Below, piece by piece: positions 42,460-51,615 of a DNA stretch of 64,000 nt. Under the pieces are notes generated by a model. It had not been told where the DNA came from. It did no database searches and worked only from the letters and a program-made list of their open reading frames with translations. Numbering within the stretch: position 1 is the first letter of the stretch; each line of letters starts with the position of its first letter. The translations under genes were made by a program, and so were the position numbers. The DNA comes from Enterovibrio sp. JCM 19048 (GTDB lineage: Bacteria > Pseudomonadota > Gammaproteobacteria > Enterobacterales > Vibrionaceae), in contig BAXE01000005.1 of NCBI GenBank assembly GCA_001310415.1, forward strand, positions 124,001-188,000. The letters run 5' to 3'.

Positions 42460-43669
42460 TTATGCAGGTTGGATGACAGGACGGGTTACTGGCTTGTCGT
42501 TAATTGGCAGGTGGAGCAATGCCGCGACGATGGCGAGAATCACTGTCGTCCACCAAATAGGTGTGTATGAGCCGTAGTGGTCGAACACGCGCCCACCCAC
42601 CCAGGCACCAAGGAAACTGCCTATCTGGTGGGTAAAAAAGACCAGTCCGTAGAGGGTCGACATGTATTTTGCCCCGAAGATCTGGCGTACCAGTCCAGAA
42701 GTCAAAGGTACGGTGCCGAGCCAGCAAAAACCGATAGCAGCACCGAAGACAGTCGCACTTTGGGTGCTCAGTGGCACAGTAACAAAAAGCGCCAACACGA
42801 TTGCGCGCATGGTGTAGAGCGACGTCATGACATAGCGCTTGTTAAAACGGTCTCCCATCAGCCCCCAGAAGTAAGAGCCGAAAATATTGAAGATACCGAC
42901 GTAAGCCAGCGCCATGGCAGCAGTGTTACCGGGTAACCCTTTGTCGGCGATATAGCTTGGCAAGTGAGTGGCAATGAACATGACCTGGAAACCACAGACA
43001 AAAAAGCCTGCGTGGATCAACCAGTAGCCAGGATGGCGGAATGCTTCTGCCAGTGCCTCGCGCAGCGTCTGGTTGTCATTCGATGCTGCGGCAACCCCGG
43101 CGTGTTTGTTTGTTGTGTTAACAAATGCAGAGAAAGCACGATAAGCGCTGCTGCCATTGCAAATACCTGCATGGCGGTCTGCCAGTCAAAGTTTGCCAGC
43201 AGGCTTTGTGCACCAGGGATGACGGCAAACATACCAAACGAACCGGCGGCCGTTGTCAGACCAAAAGCTTTGGCGGTGTGTTCTGCAGGCACAACTTTGG
43301 CGATAGCACCCAGCACAATCACATAGCTGGTGGCACTAAGGCCAAAACCCACCAACATACCCATAGAGAGATAGAGAATGCTGCTGTCGGTGGCGATGGA
43401 TGTCAGGTACAAGCCAGTGCATACGCAACACCGCCGAGGGCGATAACACGTTTAGCGCCAAATCGGTCTGCTGCCATGCCAACGAAAGGTTGGAATGCAC
43501 CAAAAAGAAGGTTCTGCACGGCAATAGCAAGGCTGAAAAACTCACGACCGGATTGGAATGTGTCGCTGATTGGCATCATAAAAATGCCGAATGATTGCCT
43601 GATCCCTAGGCTGATAATCAATATCCCTATCCCCAGCCAGACCAGAGGTGGGAATCGGAAAATACTCAT
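42460..43669 (-). CDS. MFS transporter, frame restored
   Basis: About 404 residues with twelve predicted helices. The MFS loop 2-3 motif GMAADRFGAKRV is near residue 68 and the second-half repeat GLMGDRFNKRYV near 268. Breaks near 43413 (restores ALGLYLTSIATD) and at about 43105-43130 (restores HAGVAAASNDN) each need one base. Its ATG lies inside the stop region of the small upstream gene (ATGA overlap). The substrate is unknown; the HIU hydrolase 178 bp downstream suggests a purine compound. Confidence 0.8.
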
Positions 43670-43872
43670 GGTGTTACCTTAATTGTGTGTGAAGCCGGGT
43701 TTGTGTGAGAGGGGGCAGTGTGTCCGCCTGAATTGTGCTGGTGACATCCCCCGTCAACGGCGTATGCGCTCAATGCCTGCTGCAAGGGTGTGCAGTGATG
43801 CACGACAACCAGCACAGTGATCAGCAGTAAAAACCACCTAACCAGTTGTGCGACCAAAGATTGGGAGTACAT
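43666..43872 (-). CDS. Tiny Cys/His-rich membrane protein coupled to the MFS gene
   Basis: 68 residues: one membrane helix (RWFLLLITVLVVVHHC) followed by a tail with two Cys and about seven His (GGCHQHNSGGHTAPSH). GAGGA lies 5 nt before ATG 43872. Its TGA overlaps the MFS start as ATGA, so the two are probably translationally coupled. The His/Cys-rich tail suggests metal binding. No family recognised. Confidence 0.6.
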   Translation of the reverse strand: MYSQSLVAQLVRWFLLLITVLVVVHHCTPLQQALSAYAVDGGCHQHNSGGHTAPSHTNPASHTIKVTP

Positions 43873-44306
43873 AGCATCCTCACATGTAGAAAGGCGCGTA
43901 GGGTAGTGAGTCAGGCAATATGATGCAAATGAATTAAATGCAAAACATTCATGCGTCATGCGCATTTTAAAGATGCTTCGCTATGCACGCTGTTGAGTTA
44001 CTACACAGGATACGTTTTAGGAATCGGGAAGACATGCCGTTTTTCATTGGCATATCTGGTTGATATTTAGGCAGTGAAATGGAGGTGTTCGAATAACAAC
44101 GATCAAAATTGGAAAATTCGCAGTGCATAAAATTGCAATATAAGTGCGTATGCCTTGTGTGTTTTGTGCTTGTTAATCTGGTTGAGTTATTGCTGCTTTT
44201 ATCTGTAACTTACTGATCTTTAAAAATTGCGTGATATGAATCACATTTTGTTGGGGTGGTTTTTTGTCATGTTTGAACGAATTGTGAAATTGAATAGAGA
44301 TTTAGA

Positions 44307-44333
44307 TTGCATAAATCGCCCGGATTTATGCAA
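44307..44333. promoter_or_regulatory. 11-bp perfect inverted repeat, candidate operator
   Basis: TTGCATAAATC / GATTTATGCAA separated by 5 nt, about 335 bp before the antiporter start. There is no T run, so a protein-binding site is likelier than a terminator. The half site resembles ArgR-type TGCATAA halves, but the spacing differs from standard ARG boxes. Confidence 0.5.
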
Positions 44334-44521
44334 CGGATGATTTCATTTTTGGGGGTTTAAAAAAATCTAAAAAAGACAAAAATAGCGCTCACCAACAGGG
44401 TGGAACCCATCCTTTTGGTTTCATGAATATTCTGCGGAGTTTCAGGGTATTCACCGATGGACATATTCACGTTGTGGTTGATGTGAATATCACTGAATAA
44501 GAGCGTTTTCGTAATTTCTGT

Positions 44522-44561
44522 ATATACCCAAGTTACCTTATCTTCAGGTTGTTTTGGTATA
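44522..44561. repeat. Dispersed palindromic repeat
   Basis: Bounded by TATACCCAAG and TTTTGGTATA and containing ATCTTCAGGTTGTTT, matching the unit at 30399-30419. Confidence 0.6.
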
Positions 44562-44665
44562 TCACCAATTTCAATTCTTGCCCTATATATCAGATGCCAG
44601 GGACTTGGCTGGTTATATCGACTTTTTAATCAAAATTTGTCTTATCTGAATTAAGGGTTATTAAA

Positions 44666-45997
44666 ATGTCTTCGGATGCCAGTAGTAAAAAAATGGGATT
44701 GGTTGGCCTAACCGTTCTCGTTGCAGTAAATATGATGGGTTCCGGTATTATTATGTTACCGGCGAGTTTGGCACAGGTTGGTGCTATTTCACTTCTTTCA
44801 TGGGTAGTAACGGCACTAGGTGCAATGTGTATTGCCTATACCTTTGCGAAGTGTGGTGCTTTTTGTAAACGTTCAGGTGGTATGTCTGCCTATTCTGAAG
44901 AAGCGCACGGAAAATCTTCTTTTTTCATTTCTTCATACACCTATTACGTTTGCCTCGTAATTAGCTGTGTCGCCATTGCAGTATCAGCGGTTGGTTACAT
45001 CAAACCGTTTATGCCTTGGCTTGATACACCAATGCACACCTTCTACGGCGTTGTTGCTATCCTGGTTCTGACCATGGTAGCGAACTTCGGTGGCCCTAAA
45101 ATTACCGGTCAAATCTCCTCTGTGACTGTATGGGGTATCATCCTGCCAGTATTGGGTCTGTCTCTGATTGGCTGGTGGTGGTTCGATCCACAAACCTTCA
45201 TGTCAGCCTGGAACCCACACCATGACACAACCATTCACTCAGTGTCTTCTGGTATCGCATTGACCCTGTGGGCTTTCCTGGGTATTGAATCAGCCGGTGC
45301 AAACTCGGATGCAGTAGAAAACCCAGAACGCAACGTCCCATTGGCAGTGCTGTTCGGTACAGGTTTCGCAGCAGTTGTGTACATCCTGTCTACCACTGTT
45401 ATCCAAGGTATTATTCCAAACGCAGAACTGGCTAACTCTACAGCGCCATTTGGTCTGGTATTCAGCCACATGTTCAACCCAACCGTTGGTAACATCGTTA
45501 CCCTGGCTGCAGTAACCGCATGTATCGGTTCTCTGTTGGGCTGGCAGTTCACTAACGCCCAGGTTTCAAAAGCAGCAGCAGAAGAAGGTCTGTTCCCAAT
45601 GATCTTCGCGAAAACCAACCGTTTCGGTGCACCTATCATGGGTATGCTGATCATGTTGGCGGCAGAGCTGGTACTGGCAGTGATGACTATCTCTCCAGAC
45701 CTGGTCAACCAGTTCAACGCACTACTGAACCTGGCGGTATTCGTAAACATGGTGCCTTACATCCTGTCTATGACTGGCCTGGAAGTGATGCTACGCAAGA
45801 ACCACGTTACACCTGCCCAATATAAACTGGGTGCGACAGTCGGTACTTTGGGTGTTATTTACAGTATCTACGGTGTTTATGCCTGCGGTGCAGATGCAGT
45901 ATTCGGCGGTACAATCCTGACTCTGTTCGGATATATCTTCTACGGCTTCATTGCAGCACGTGATGTAAATAAAAAATCACTAACGAAAAACAAGTAG
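44666..45997 (+). CDS. PotE-type amino acid/polyamine antiporter
   Basis: 443 residues and intact, with twelve membrane helices of the APC superfamily. It resembles PotE (putrescine-ornithine) much more than AdiC: VNMMGSGIIMLP, KITGQISSVTVWG, ELANSTAPFGL and NPERNVPLAV are PotE-like. It is paired with an AdiA-type arginine decarboxylase, so the probable reaction is arginine-agmatine exchange (inference). AAGGG is 9 nt before the ATG. First gene of the operon. Confidence 0.85.
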   Translation: MSSDASSKKMGLVGLTVLVAVNMMGSGIIMLPASLAQVGAISLLSWVVTALGAMCIAYTFAKCGAFCKRSGGMSAYSEEAHGKSSFFISSYTYYVCLVISCVAIAVSAVGYIKPFMPWLDTPMHTFYGVVAILVLTMVANFGGPKITGQISSVTVWGIILPVLGLSLIGWWWFDPQTFMSAWNPHHDTTIHSVSSGIALTLWAFLGIESAGANSDAVENPERNVPLAVLFGTGFAAVVYILSTTVIQGIIPNAELANSTAPFGLVFSHMFNPTVGNIVTLAAVTACIGSLLGWQFTNAQVSKAAAEEGLFPMIFAKTNRFGAPIMGMLIMLAAELVLAVMTISPDLVNQFNALLNLAVFVNMVPYILSMTGLEVMLRKNHVTPAQYKLGATVGTLGVIYSIYGVYACGADAVFGGTILTLFGYIFYGFIAARDVNKKSLTKNK

Positions 45998-46049
45998 AAG
46001 CGTAAGCAAAAAAATAAAACCAGAAACACCCTGTACCCTAAAGAATTAA

Positions 46050-46092
46050 ATGGCCGACCTTAATGTTCTCTCCAGTTATTGGGGTTGGCCAT
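46050..46092 (+). promoter_or_regulatory. Intercistronic hairpin in the antiporter-decarboxylase operon
   Basis: ATGGCCGACC / GGTTGGCCAT pairs over 10 bp (one G-U) with a 23-nt loop in the 246-bp gap. No T run follows, so it may act in mRNA processing or stability rather than termination. Confidence 0.5.
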
Positions 46093-46243
46093 CCTTTATC
46101 CAAAAGAACTGAATAAGATTTATTTTATTCGCAATTGAAATATTAATTAACGTTAATCACTCTGCCTGACTTGTTTATTTCTCAATAAAAAAGCCATCCA
46201 AAGCGTTGACGCTGAAAAGCAAACAGCAGATTAGGTAATTATT

Positions 46244-48539
46244 ATGAGCAACAACTTCAGCAAAATGCGGACTCTGGTTGTAGAGCCACAAAATATTGAT
46301 CCAAGCAGCTATGCAGCGCGCACTACCCGTGCACTCGTCGAAGAATTAACAAACCGTACGATTGAAATTATTTCAGCGACCTCGTACGAAGATGCCAAAG
46401 CGGTCATTTTGGCTTCTCAAATCGACAGTCTGGTGCTGACTCTGGATAAATCTGAAGAACAGATCATCGATTCCCAGGAAGAAGTTGACCTGCTCAACAT
46501 GTTGAAAGACCGTCAAAGCGAAGTGCCTGTGTTCCTGCTGGCAGAACGTGCGCGTACTTCAATCCTTGCCAACCGCAAACTGATGGAACGTGTAGACGAA
46601 TGTTACTCCGTTCTTGAAGACACCGCAGACTTCGTTGCAGGCCGTATCGTTGCTGCAATGAAACGCTACCGCGAGCAAGTGCTGCCACCGCTGATGAAAG
46701 CGATGATGCAGTACAACGATATCCACGAATATTCATGGTCAGCGCCTGGCCACCAAGGTGGTATCGGTTTCACCAAAACCCCTGCGGGTAACCAGTTCTA
46801 CCAGTTCTACGGCGAAAACCTGTTTCGTACCGATATGGGTATTGAACGTGCCGCTCTGGGTTCACTGCTTGACCACACCGGTGCATTCAAAGACAGCGAA
46901 GTGGAAGCAGCCAAAATCTTCGGTGCTCATGAGTCTTACTCTGGTATCGTCGGTACTTCCGGTTCAAACCGCACCATCATGCAAGCGTGTTTGAAAGATG
47001 ACGATATCGCGATCATCGACCGTAACTGTCACAAATCCATCGAGCAAGGCCTGATCCTGACCGGCGCACGCCCTGTCTACATGGCTCCAACCCGTAACTG
47101 CTACGGCATCATCGGTCCTATCAGCAATCCACCATGGCAGCTGCAAACATCGAGAAAAAAATTGCAGAGGGCAAACTGACCAAAGACGCACGCAACAAAA
47201 AACCAAAATACGCAGTTGTGACCAACTGTACTTATGACGGTATGGTGTACAACTCAGAGCACGCAGAATCACTGCTGAGCGAAAGCTCAAACCGCATCCA
47301 CATGGATGAAGCATGGTTTGGTTATGCGCGCTTTAACCCTATCTACAAAGGTCACTACGCAATGCGTGGCGATGCGAAAGACCACAAAGGTCCAACTGTA
47401 TTCGCGACCCACTCAACCCACAAACTGCTGAACGCCCTGTCACAGGCTTCATACATTCACGTTCGTAACGGTGAAGATGCTATCGACTTCGACCGCTTCA
47501 ACCAGGCGTACATGATGCACACTTCAACGTCACCACTGTACGCTATCTGTGCGTCTAACGACGTTGCTGCGAACATGATGAAAGGTCAGAGTGGTCTGTC
47601 CCTGACCAGCGAAGTGATCCGTGAAGCGGTTGTGTTCCGTCAAAACGTTCGCAAATTGTACAACGACTACACCGCTGACGGTGACTGGTTCTTCAAACCT
47701 TGGAACGCTGAGGTTGTGACCGAAACCAACGGCGACAAAGTGAAGTTCGAAGATGCATCTGTTGAAGCGCTGATGACCGTTCAGGACAACTGGATCCTGC
47801 ATCCAGAAGACAAATGGCATGGCTTCGACAAGATGGATCACGACTGGTGTATGCTTGACCCAATCAAAGTGAGCCTGCTGACTCCTGGATTGGATGACAA
47901 AGGCCAGTTCCTTGAGAAAGGTGTACCGGCAGCACTGGTCAGTGCTTACCTGGGCCGCTTTGGTATCGTCCCAACCCGTACCACTGACTTCCAGGTGATG
48001 TTCCTGTTCTCTATGGGTATCACCAAAGGTAAACGCGATACCCTGGTTAATACTCTGCTGTCGTTCAAACGTCACTACGACAACAACGCATCACTAGATA
48101 CTCTGCTGCCAGAACTGGTTGAGAGTGCACCTGAAGTGTACAAAGGCATGGGTCTGCGTGACTTGGGTGACCGCATGTTCCAATACCTGGTTCGTCACAA
48201 CCCAGCACAGGTATTGAACGAAGCTACTCAACACTGCCAGAAGTAGAGCTGAAACCACGTACTGCTTACCAGCACATTGTGGCTAACGAAGTGGAACTGG
48301 TTCCTTCAGACAAACTGGAAGGCCGAGTGGCTGCACACTCAGTGATCCCTTACCCACCAGGCATCCCAATGCTGATGGGTGGTGAAAACTTCGGTCACGA
48401 AGACAGCCCACAAATCCAGTACCTGAAAGCGCTGGAAGCATGGGATGACGAATTCCCAGGTTTCGAACACGAAACTGAAGGTGCGGAAAAAGAACACGGT
48501 AAATACCACGTTCTGTGTATCAAACAAGACGCGCTGTAA
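46244..48539 (+). CDS. adiA: Biodegradative (acid-inducible) arginine decarboxylase
   Basis: About 765 residues after repair. A PLP-dependent decarboxylase that converts arginine to agmatine and consumes a proton. Domains: an N-terminal receiver-like wing (1-130), the PLP core with SAPGHQGGIGFTKTPAG near 166 and the PLP lysine in THSTHKLLNALSQ near 390, and a C-terminal domain with VIPYPPGIPML. Many stretches (GENLFRTDMGIERAALGSLL) match AdiA rather than CadA or SpeF. Breaks near 47125 (restores STMAAANIEKK) and 48235 (restores HLPEVELKPR). Partner of the upstream antiporter in acid resistance. Confidence 0.88.
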
Positions 48540-48549
48540 TCGATAGATA

Positions 48550-48728
48550 CAAGAAACGAGATAAGAGAAATTAGATAGGAGACGGGAGACAGGAGATAAG
48601 AGATAAGAGATAGAAGATAGAAGATAGAAGATAATAGAAGATGGGAGACAGAAGATGAGAAACGAGTCTCTAATCTCTAGTCTCTAGTCTCTAGTCTCTA
48701 GTCTCTAATCTCTAAACTCCAGTCTCTG
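48550..48728. repeat. Low-complexity purine tract followed by complementary pyrimidine tract
   Basis: Imperfect AGATA/GAGATAA/GAAGATAG repeats (48550-48665) are followed by about six TCTCTAG-type repeats (48666-48728). The two halves are complementary, so the transcript can form a long imperfect hairpin just after adiA. Confidence 0.85.
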
Positions 48729-48735
48729 ATCCAAC

Positions 48736-48769
48736 AACGCCTTCCACCGCTTGGTAGAAGGCGTTTTTT
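48736..48769. terminator. Terminator of adiA, also usable by the sulfotransferase gene
   Basis: AACGCCTTC / GAAGGCGTT stem, extended by CACC/GGT, with T6 on the plus strand, between convergent genes. Confidence 0.85.
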
Positions 48770-48789
48770 CGTTCAGGCTTTCGACGTAG

Positions 48790-49674
48790 CTATGAAGCCG
48801 GACACCAGGTATAAACCGTGTTGATATCGGTGGCAGGCATTTTGAGTACCTTATTGCTGCAGCGGATGTCGTTGTGCGATAACGCCGCTTCAACCGAGGC
48901 ATCCGGCACCAGTCGGGCATGATCAAGAATCCTTGCCATCTCCATTTGTGGGCTGGCGACGAAGTCTTCGTAATTCACTGTCAGTAAATCAATCCCCAGT
49001 TCGTCCGCTTCGAGTTTGGTGGTCTGGATCAGCTTGTTGAGCTGGAAAGCGGTGCCAGCCACGGCATGGTGCCGCAGTTGATCGTACATCGCCAACTCCT
49101 GCAATGAGTATGCGCCGCGCCACCACAGAAGGTGCTTACCCAGATATTCCCATTCTTCGGTGGAGATCATCGAGTGAACCGTGGATGCCGGGTCACGCGC
49201 CACATGCACAAACCGCGCATCGGGAAAGATGCTGTGCAAAAAGCAAAGGCGGCTTGGGCCGGTAAAACGTAGCGAAAGTTTGGATTTTCCGGACAAGTCT
49301 ACCCGGCGGGCAAGGGTTTCCTTGATTGCAGCAATTTCAGCCGGGGTAGCGTGTTTTCCGCGCAGAAAGCCACGGTGGAAATCAATTTCTTCTCGGGTTA
49401 TGTCATCCCAGAAGTTAATTGCTTCTGTTGGGGCAGGAGAGAACTCACGGGATAACGCGCCAAGCAGGGGAGAGCGCTTGTAGGCATTACTGCGCCATGA
49501 GGATGCACGCTTGAAAAGCCGGTGCTGAAAATCTGAGCGGGGATGCTTTTCAAAGTTCTCATCCAGCCAGCACAGGGCGTTGTGGTGGAACACAATATCA
49601 GAAATCAATGTCACGCCGGAGCGTGGCGGCCCCACAAAGATAAGAGGCTGACTTAACGTAGCTTGATGTGACAT
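48790..49674 (-). CDS. Sulfotransferase family protein
   Basis: 294 residues and intact. PAPS-binding 5'-phosphosulfate loop PPRSGVTLIS near residue 16 and 3'-phosphate region FVHVARDPASTVHS near 160. Transfers sulfate from PAPS to an unknown acceptor. GGGAG 7 nt before the ATG forms part of a hairpin (49681-49712). No polysaccharide locus is adjacent. Confidence 0.8.
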   Translation of the reverse strand: MSHQATLSQPLIFVGPPRSGVTLISDIVFHHNALCWLDENFEKHPRSDFQHRLFKRASSWRSNAYKRSPLLGALSREFSPAPTEAINFWDDITREEIDFHRGFLRGKHATPAEIAAIKETLARRVDLSGKSKLSLRFTGPSRLCFLHSIFPDARFVHVARDPASTVHSMISTEEWEYLGKHLLWWRGAYSLQELAMYDQLRHHAVAGTAFQLNKLIQTTKLEADELGIDLLTVNYEDFVASPQMEMARILDHARLVPDASVEAALSHNDIRCSNKVLKMPATDINTVYTWCPAS

Positions 49675-49680
49675 GGCAGT

Positions 49681-49712
49681 GCTCCCTTCACGGTTTCTAA
49701 CCTGAAGGGAGC
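49681..49712 (-). promoter_or_regulatory. Hairpin sequestering the sulfotransferase ribosome-binding site
   Basis: GCTCCCTTCA / TGAAGGGAGC is a perfect 10-bp inverted repeat. An inner GGTT/AACC can extend it. On the minus-strand mRNA the 3' arm contains the GGGAG ribosome-binding site, and no T run follows. Confidence 0.65.
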
Positions 49713-49808
49713 AAAATCAATGCCATTAAAAAAGGATGTTTTAACTCAAGGAGTTAATAGCGCGCTTTGTGCGGTAAGCCATCTTGGGTTGCAATTTGAA
49801 AATGCAAA

Positions 49809-50555
49809 TTAATAGACGGCATTACGATTTATTGGATAGCGAGACTCAAGCTGCTGGCAAAATTCGAAGATGAGGGAGATTGCCTGGCAGCGGTCGCCTT
49901 CACCAAAGTGATGGACGCTGTCGATAGCGCGATCAATGACATCGTTGCCTGCCTTTTCACGTAGCCGGTCAATCAATTGCAGAATAAAACTGGGAGTGAA
50001 TTCAGGGTGGCACTGCATGGTCAACACTTTGCCTTGCTGGTGGGTAATCGCGACAGGACAAAACGTTGAGCCTGCGACGACAGAAAGGGCGGGGGCGGGT
50101 TCGATCACCTGATCCTGATGACAGGCAATCAGGTTTAGGGTTTGGTTATCCGGTACTGAAAACGTTTCTGCAGTGCCCTTGGTTTTGATGGGGTAAACCC
50201 CCATTCCCCAACCTTTGTCGGATTTTTCAACCGTGCCGCCCAGTGCGTGGTGAATAAGCTGGTGGCCAAAGCACACGCCGAGAAGGGGAACGTTTTCCTG
50301 GTAGCAGGTTTGAACAAAAGCGGCGGCTTGGGAGATCCAGGGATCTTGATCGTATACCCCCCATTTGCTGCCGGTAACCAGCCAAAGGTCGCAGGTGTGT
50401 GGCGAGTCAGGAAACTCGTTTTCGAAACAACGGTAGGTGTCGACAGCGGTGATCAGACTGCCTTCAAACATGCGCTTGAAGGCGTCGTCATAATGCCCAT
50501 AGACCGGGATCGAGTCCGGATAATGGTCGTCACAAAGCATAATTCCAAGTTTCAT
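49809..50555 (-). CDS. Class I glutamine amidotransferase (GMP synthase-like)
   Basis: 248 residues and intact. Catalytic Cys in LLGVCFGHQL near 94 and His in QCHPEFTP near 183. GATase domains of this stand-alone group act on glutamine or gamma-glutamyl compounds. No synthetase domain is attached, so its acceptor is unknown. Confidence 0.8.
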   Translation of the reverse strand: MKLGIMLCDDHYPDSIPVYGHYDDAFKRMFEGSLITAVDTYRCFENEFPDSPHTCDLWLVTGSKWGVYDQDPWISQAAAFVQTCYQENVPLLGVCFGHQLIHHALGGTVEKSDKGWGMGVYPIKTKGTAETFSVPDNQTLNLIACHQDQVIEPAPALSVVAGSTFCPVAITHQQGKVLTMQCHPEFTPSFILQLIDRLREKAGNDVIDRAIDSVHHFGEGDRCQAISLIFEFCQQLESRYPINRNAVY

Positions 50556-50955
50556 CATTTTGTTCTTATCGTGAGAATCTGATGTAGATAGTGGTGATTT
50601 TTCTGTGCTTTAAAGTGTAAGCAAAAACGAATGTCAGGGTGGGCGGACTTGTTACGGTCGTGGTGCATATCGTTTTGTGTATTGAAAAGTGGATATGTTG
50701 GGAAAAGGTCGATTGCCAGAGGTAAAAACTAAGCATAAGTAAATTAAGAAAATTTTGTTTAACCAATGGGTGGTTAGACTAATTTTACCTACCTGTGTGG
50801 TTAAAATCTGACTAAATGCCTGTAAAAACATGCTCTCTTACACAGAATCAATGTGTTCGGTCTTTTATTGTTGGGTTAAACTCAAGTAATATGCAGCGAA
50901 AAGTCGGGCGCCATTCAGGCGCATGGCGAGCCAAAATCATAGTGGAGAAACAAGC
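50556..50955. other. Intergenic region between amidotransferase and uvrY
   Basis: 400 AT-rich bases holding the divergent promoters. I see no supported gene or structured RNA. Confidence 0.5.
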
Positions 50956-51600
50956 TTGATTAGTGTTTTCCTTGTAGATGATCACGAGCTGGTTCGCACA
51001 GGGATACGTCGTCTTCTTGAAGATGTACGTGGTGTTAAAGTGGTAGGGGAAGCCGAAAGCGGTGAGGAAGCAGTCAAATGGTGTCGTAGCAATCATGCCG
51101 ACATTATTTTGATGGATATGAATATGCCCGGTATCGGCGGTCTTGAAGCAACTAGGAAAGTGCTTCGCTATAATCCCGATGCAAAGATTATCGTTCTAAC
51201 TATACACACAGAAAACCCGTTCCCGACCAAAGTTATGCAGGCCGGTGCCGCGGGGTATCTGACCAAAGGTGCTGGTGCCGATGAAATGGTGAATGCTATC
51301 CGTGCAGTTAACAGCGGTCAGCGTTACATTTCTCCTGAAATCGCCCAGCAGATGGCACTTAGCCAGTTTTCACCTGCACAGGAAAATCCGTTCAAGAATC
51401 TCTCCGAGCGTGAGCTTCAGATCATGATGATGATCACCAAAGGACAGAGAGTGACTGATATTTCAGAGCAGTTGAGCTTGAGTCCTAAAACCGTGAACAG
51501 CTACCGCTACCGTCTGTTCAGCAAATTAGGGATCAACGGCGATGTTGAATTGACCCACTTGGCGATTCGACATGGTATGCTGGACACAGAAGCACTCTAA
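50956..51600 (+). CDS. uvrY: Response regulator UvrY/VarA (GacA-type)
   Basis: 214 residues and intact. Receiver domain (FLVDDHELVRTG, phosphorylatable Asp in LMDMNMPG near 54) plus LuxR-type helix-turn-helix (LSERELQIMMMI, LSPKTVNSYRYR). Works with BarA to activate Csr/Rsm small RNAs in gammaproteobacteria. TTG at 50956 with GGAG 8 nt upstream gives the family N-terminus MISVFLVDDHELVR. First gene of uvrY-uvrC-pgsA. Confidence 0.92.
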   Translation: MISVFLVDDHELVRTGIRRLLEDVRGVKVVGEAESGEEAVKWCRSNHADIILMDMNMPGIGGLEATRKVLRYNPDAKIIVLTIHTENPFPTKVMQAGAAGYLTKGAGADEMVNAIRAVNSGQRYISPEIAQQMALSQFSPAQENPFKNLSERELQIMMMITKGQRVTDISEQLSLSPKTVNSYRYRLFSKLGINGDVELTHLAIRHGMLDTEAL

Positions 51601-51615
51601 TTACCTCTGTTCGCT

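Larger units (their letters stand above)
43873..44665. other. Long intergenic region upstream of the decarboxylase operon
   Basis: 793 AT-rich bases without a supported gene. It contains a perfect inverted repeat (44307-44333) and a dispersed repeat (44522-44561) and must carry the operon promoter. Confidence 0.6.

Noticed and set aside
44666..48539. Annotating the operon as cadBA (lysine/cadaverine).
   Set aside because: The decarboxylase motifs match AdiA over long stretches and the antiporter matches PotE better than CadB.
48550..48728. CRISPR array in the repetitive tract after adiA.
   Set aside because: There are no spaced, conserved direct repeats with unique spacers. The tract is low-complexity with an inverted half, and no cas genes are present.
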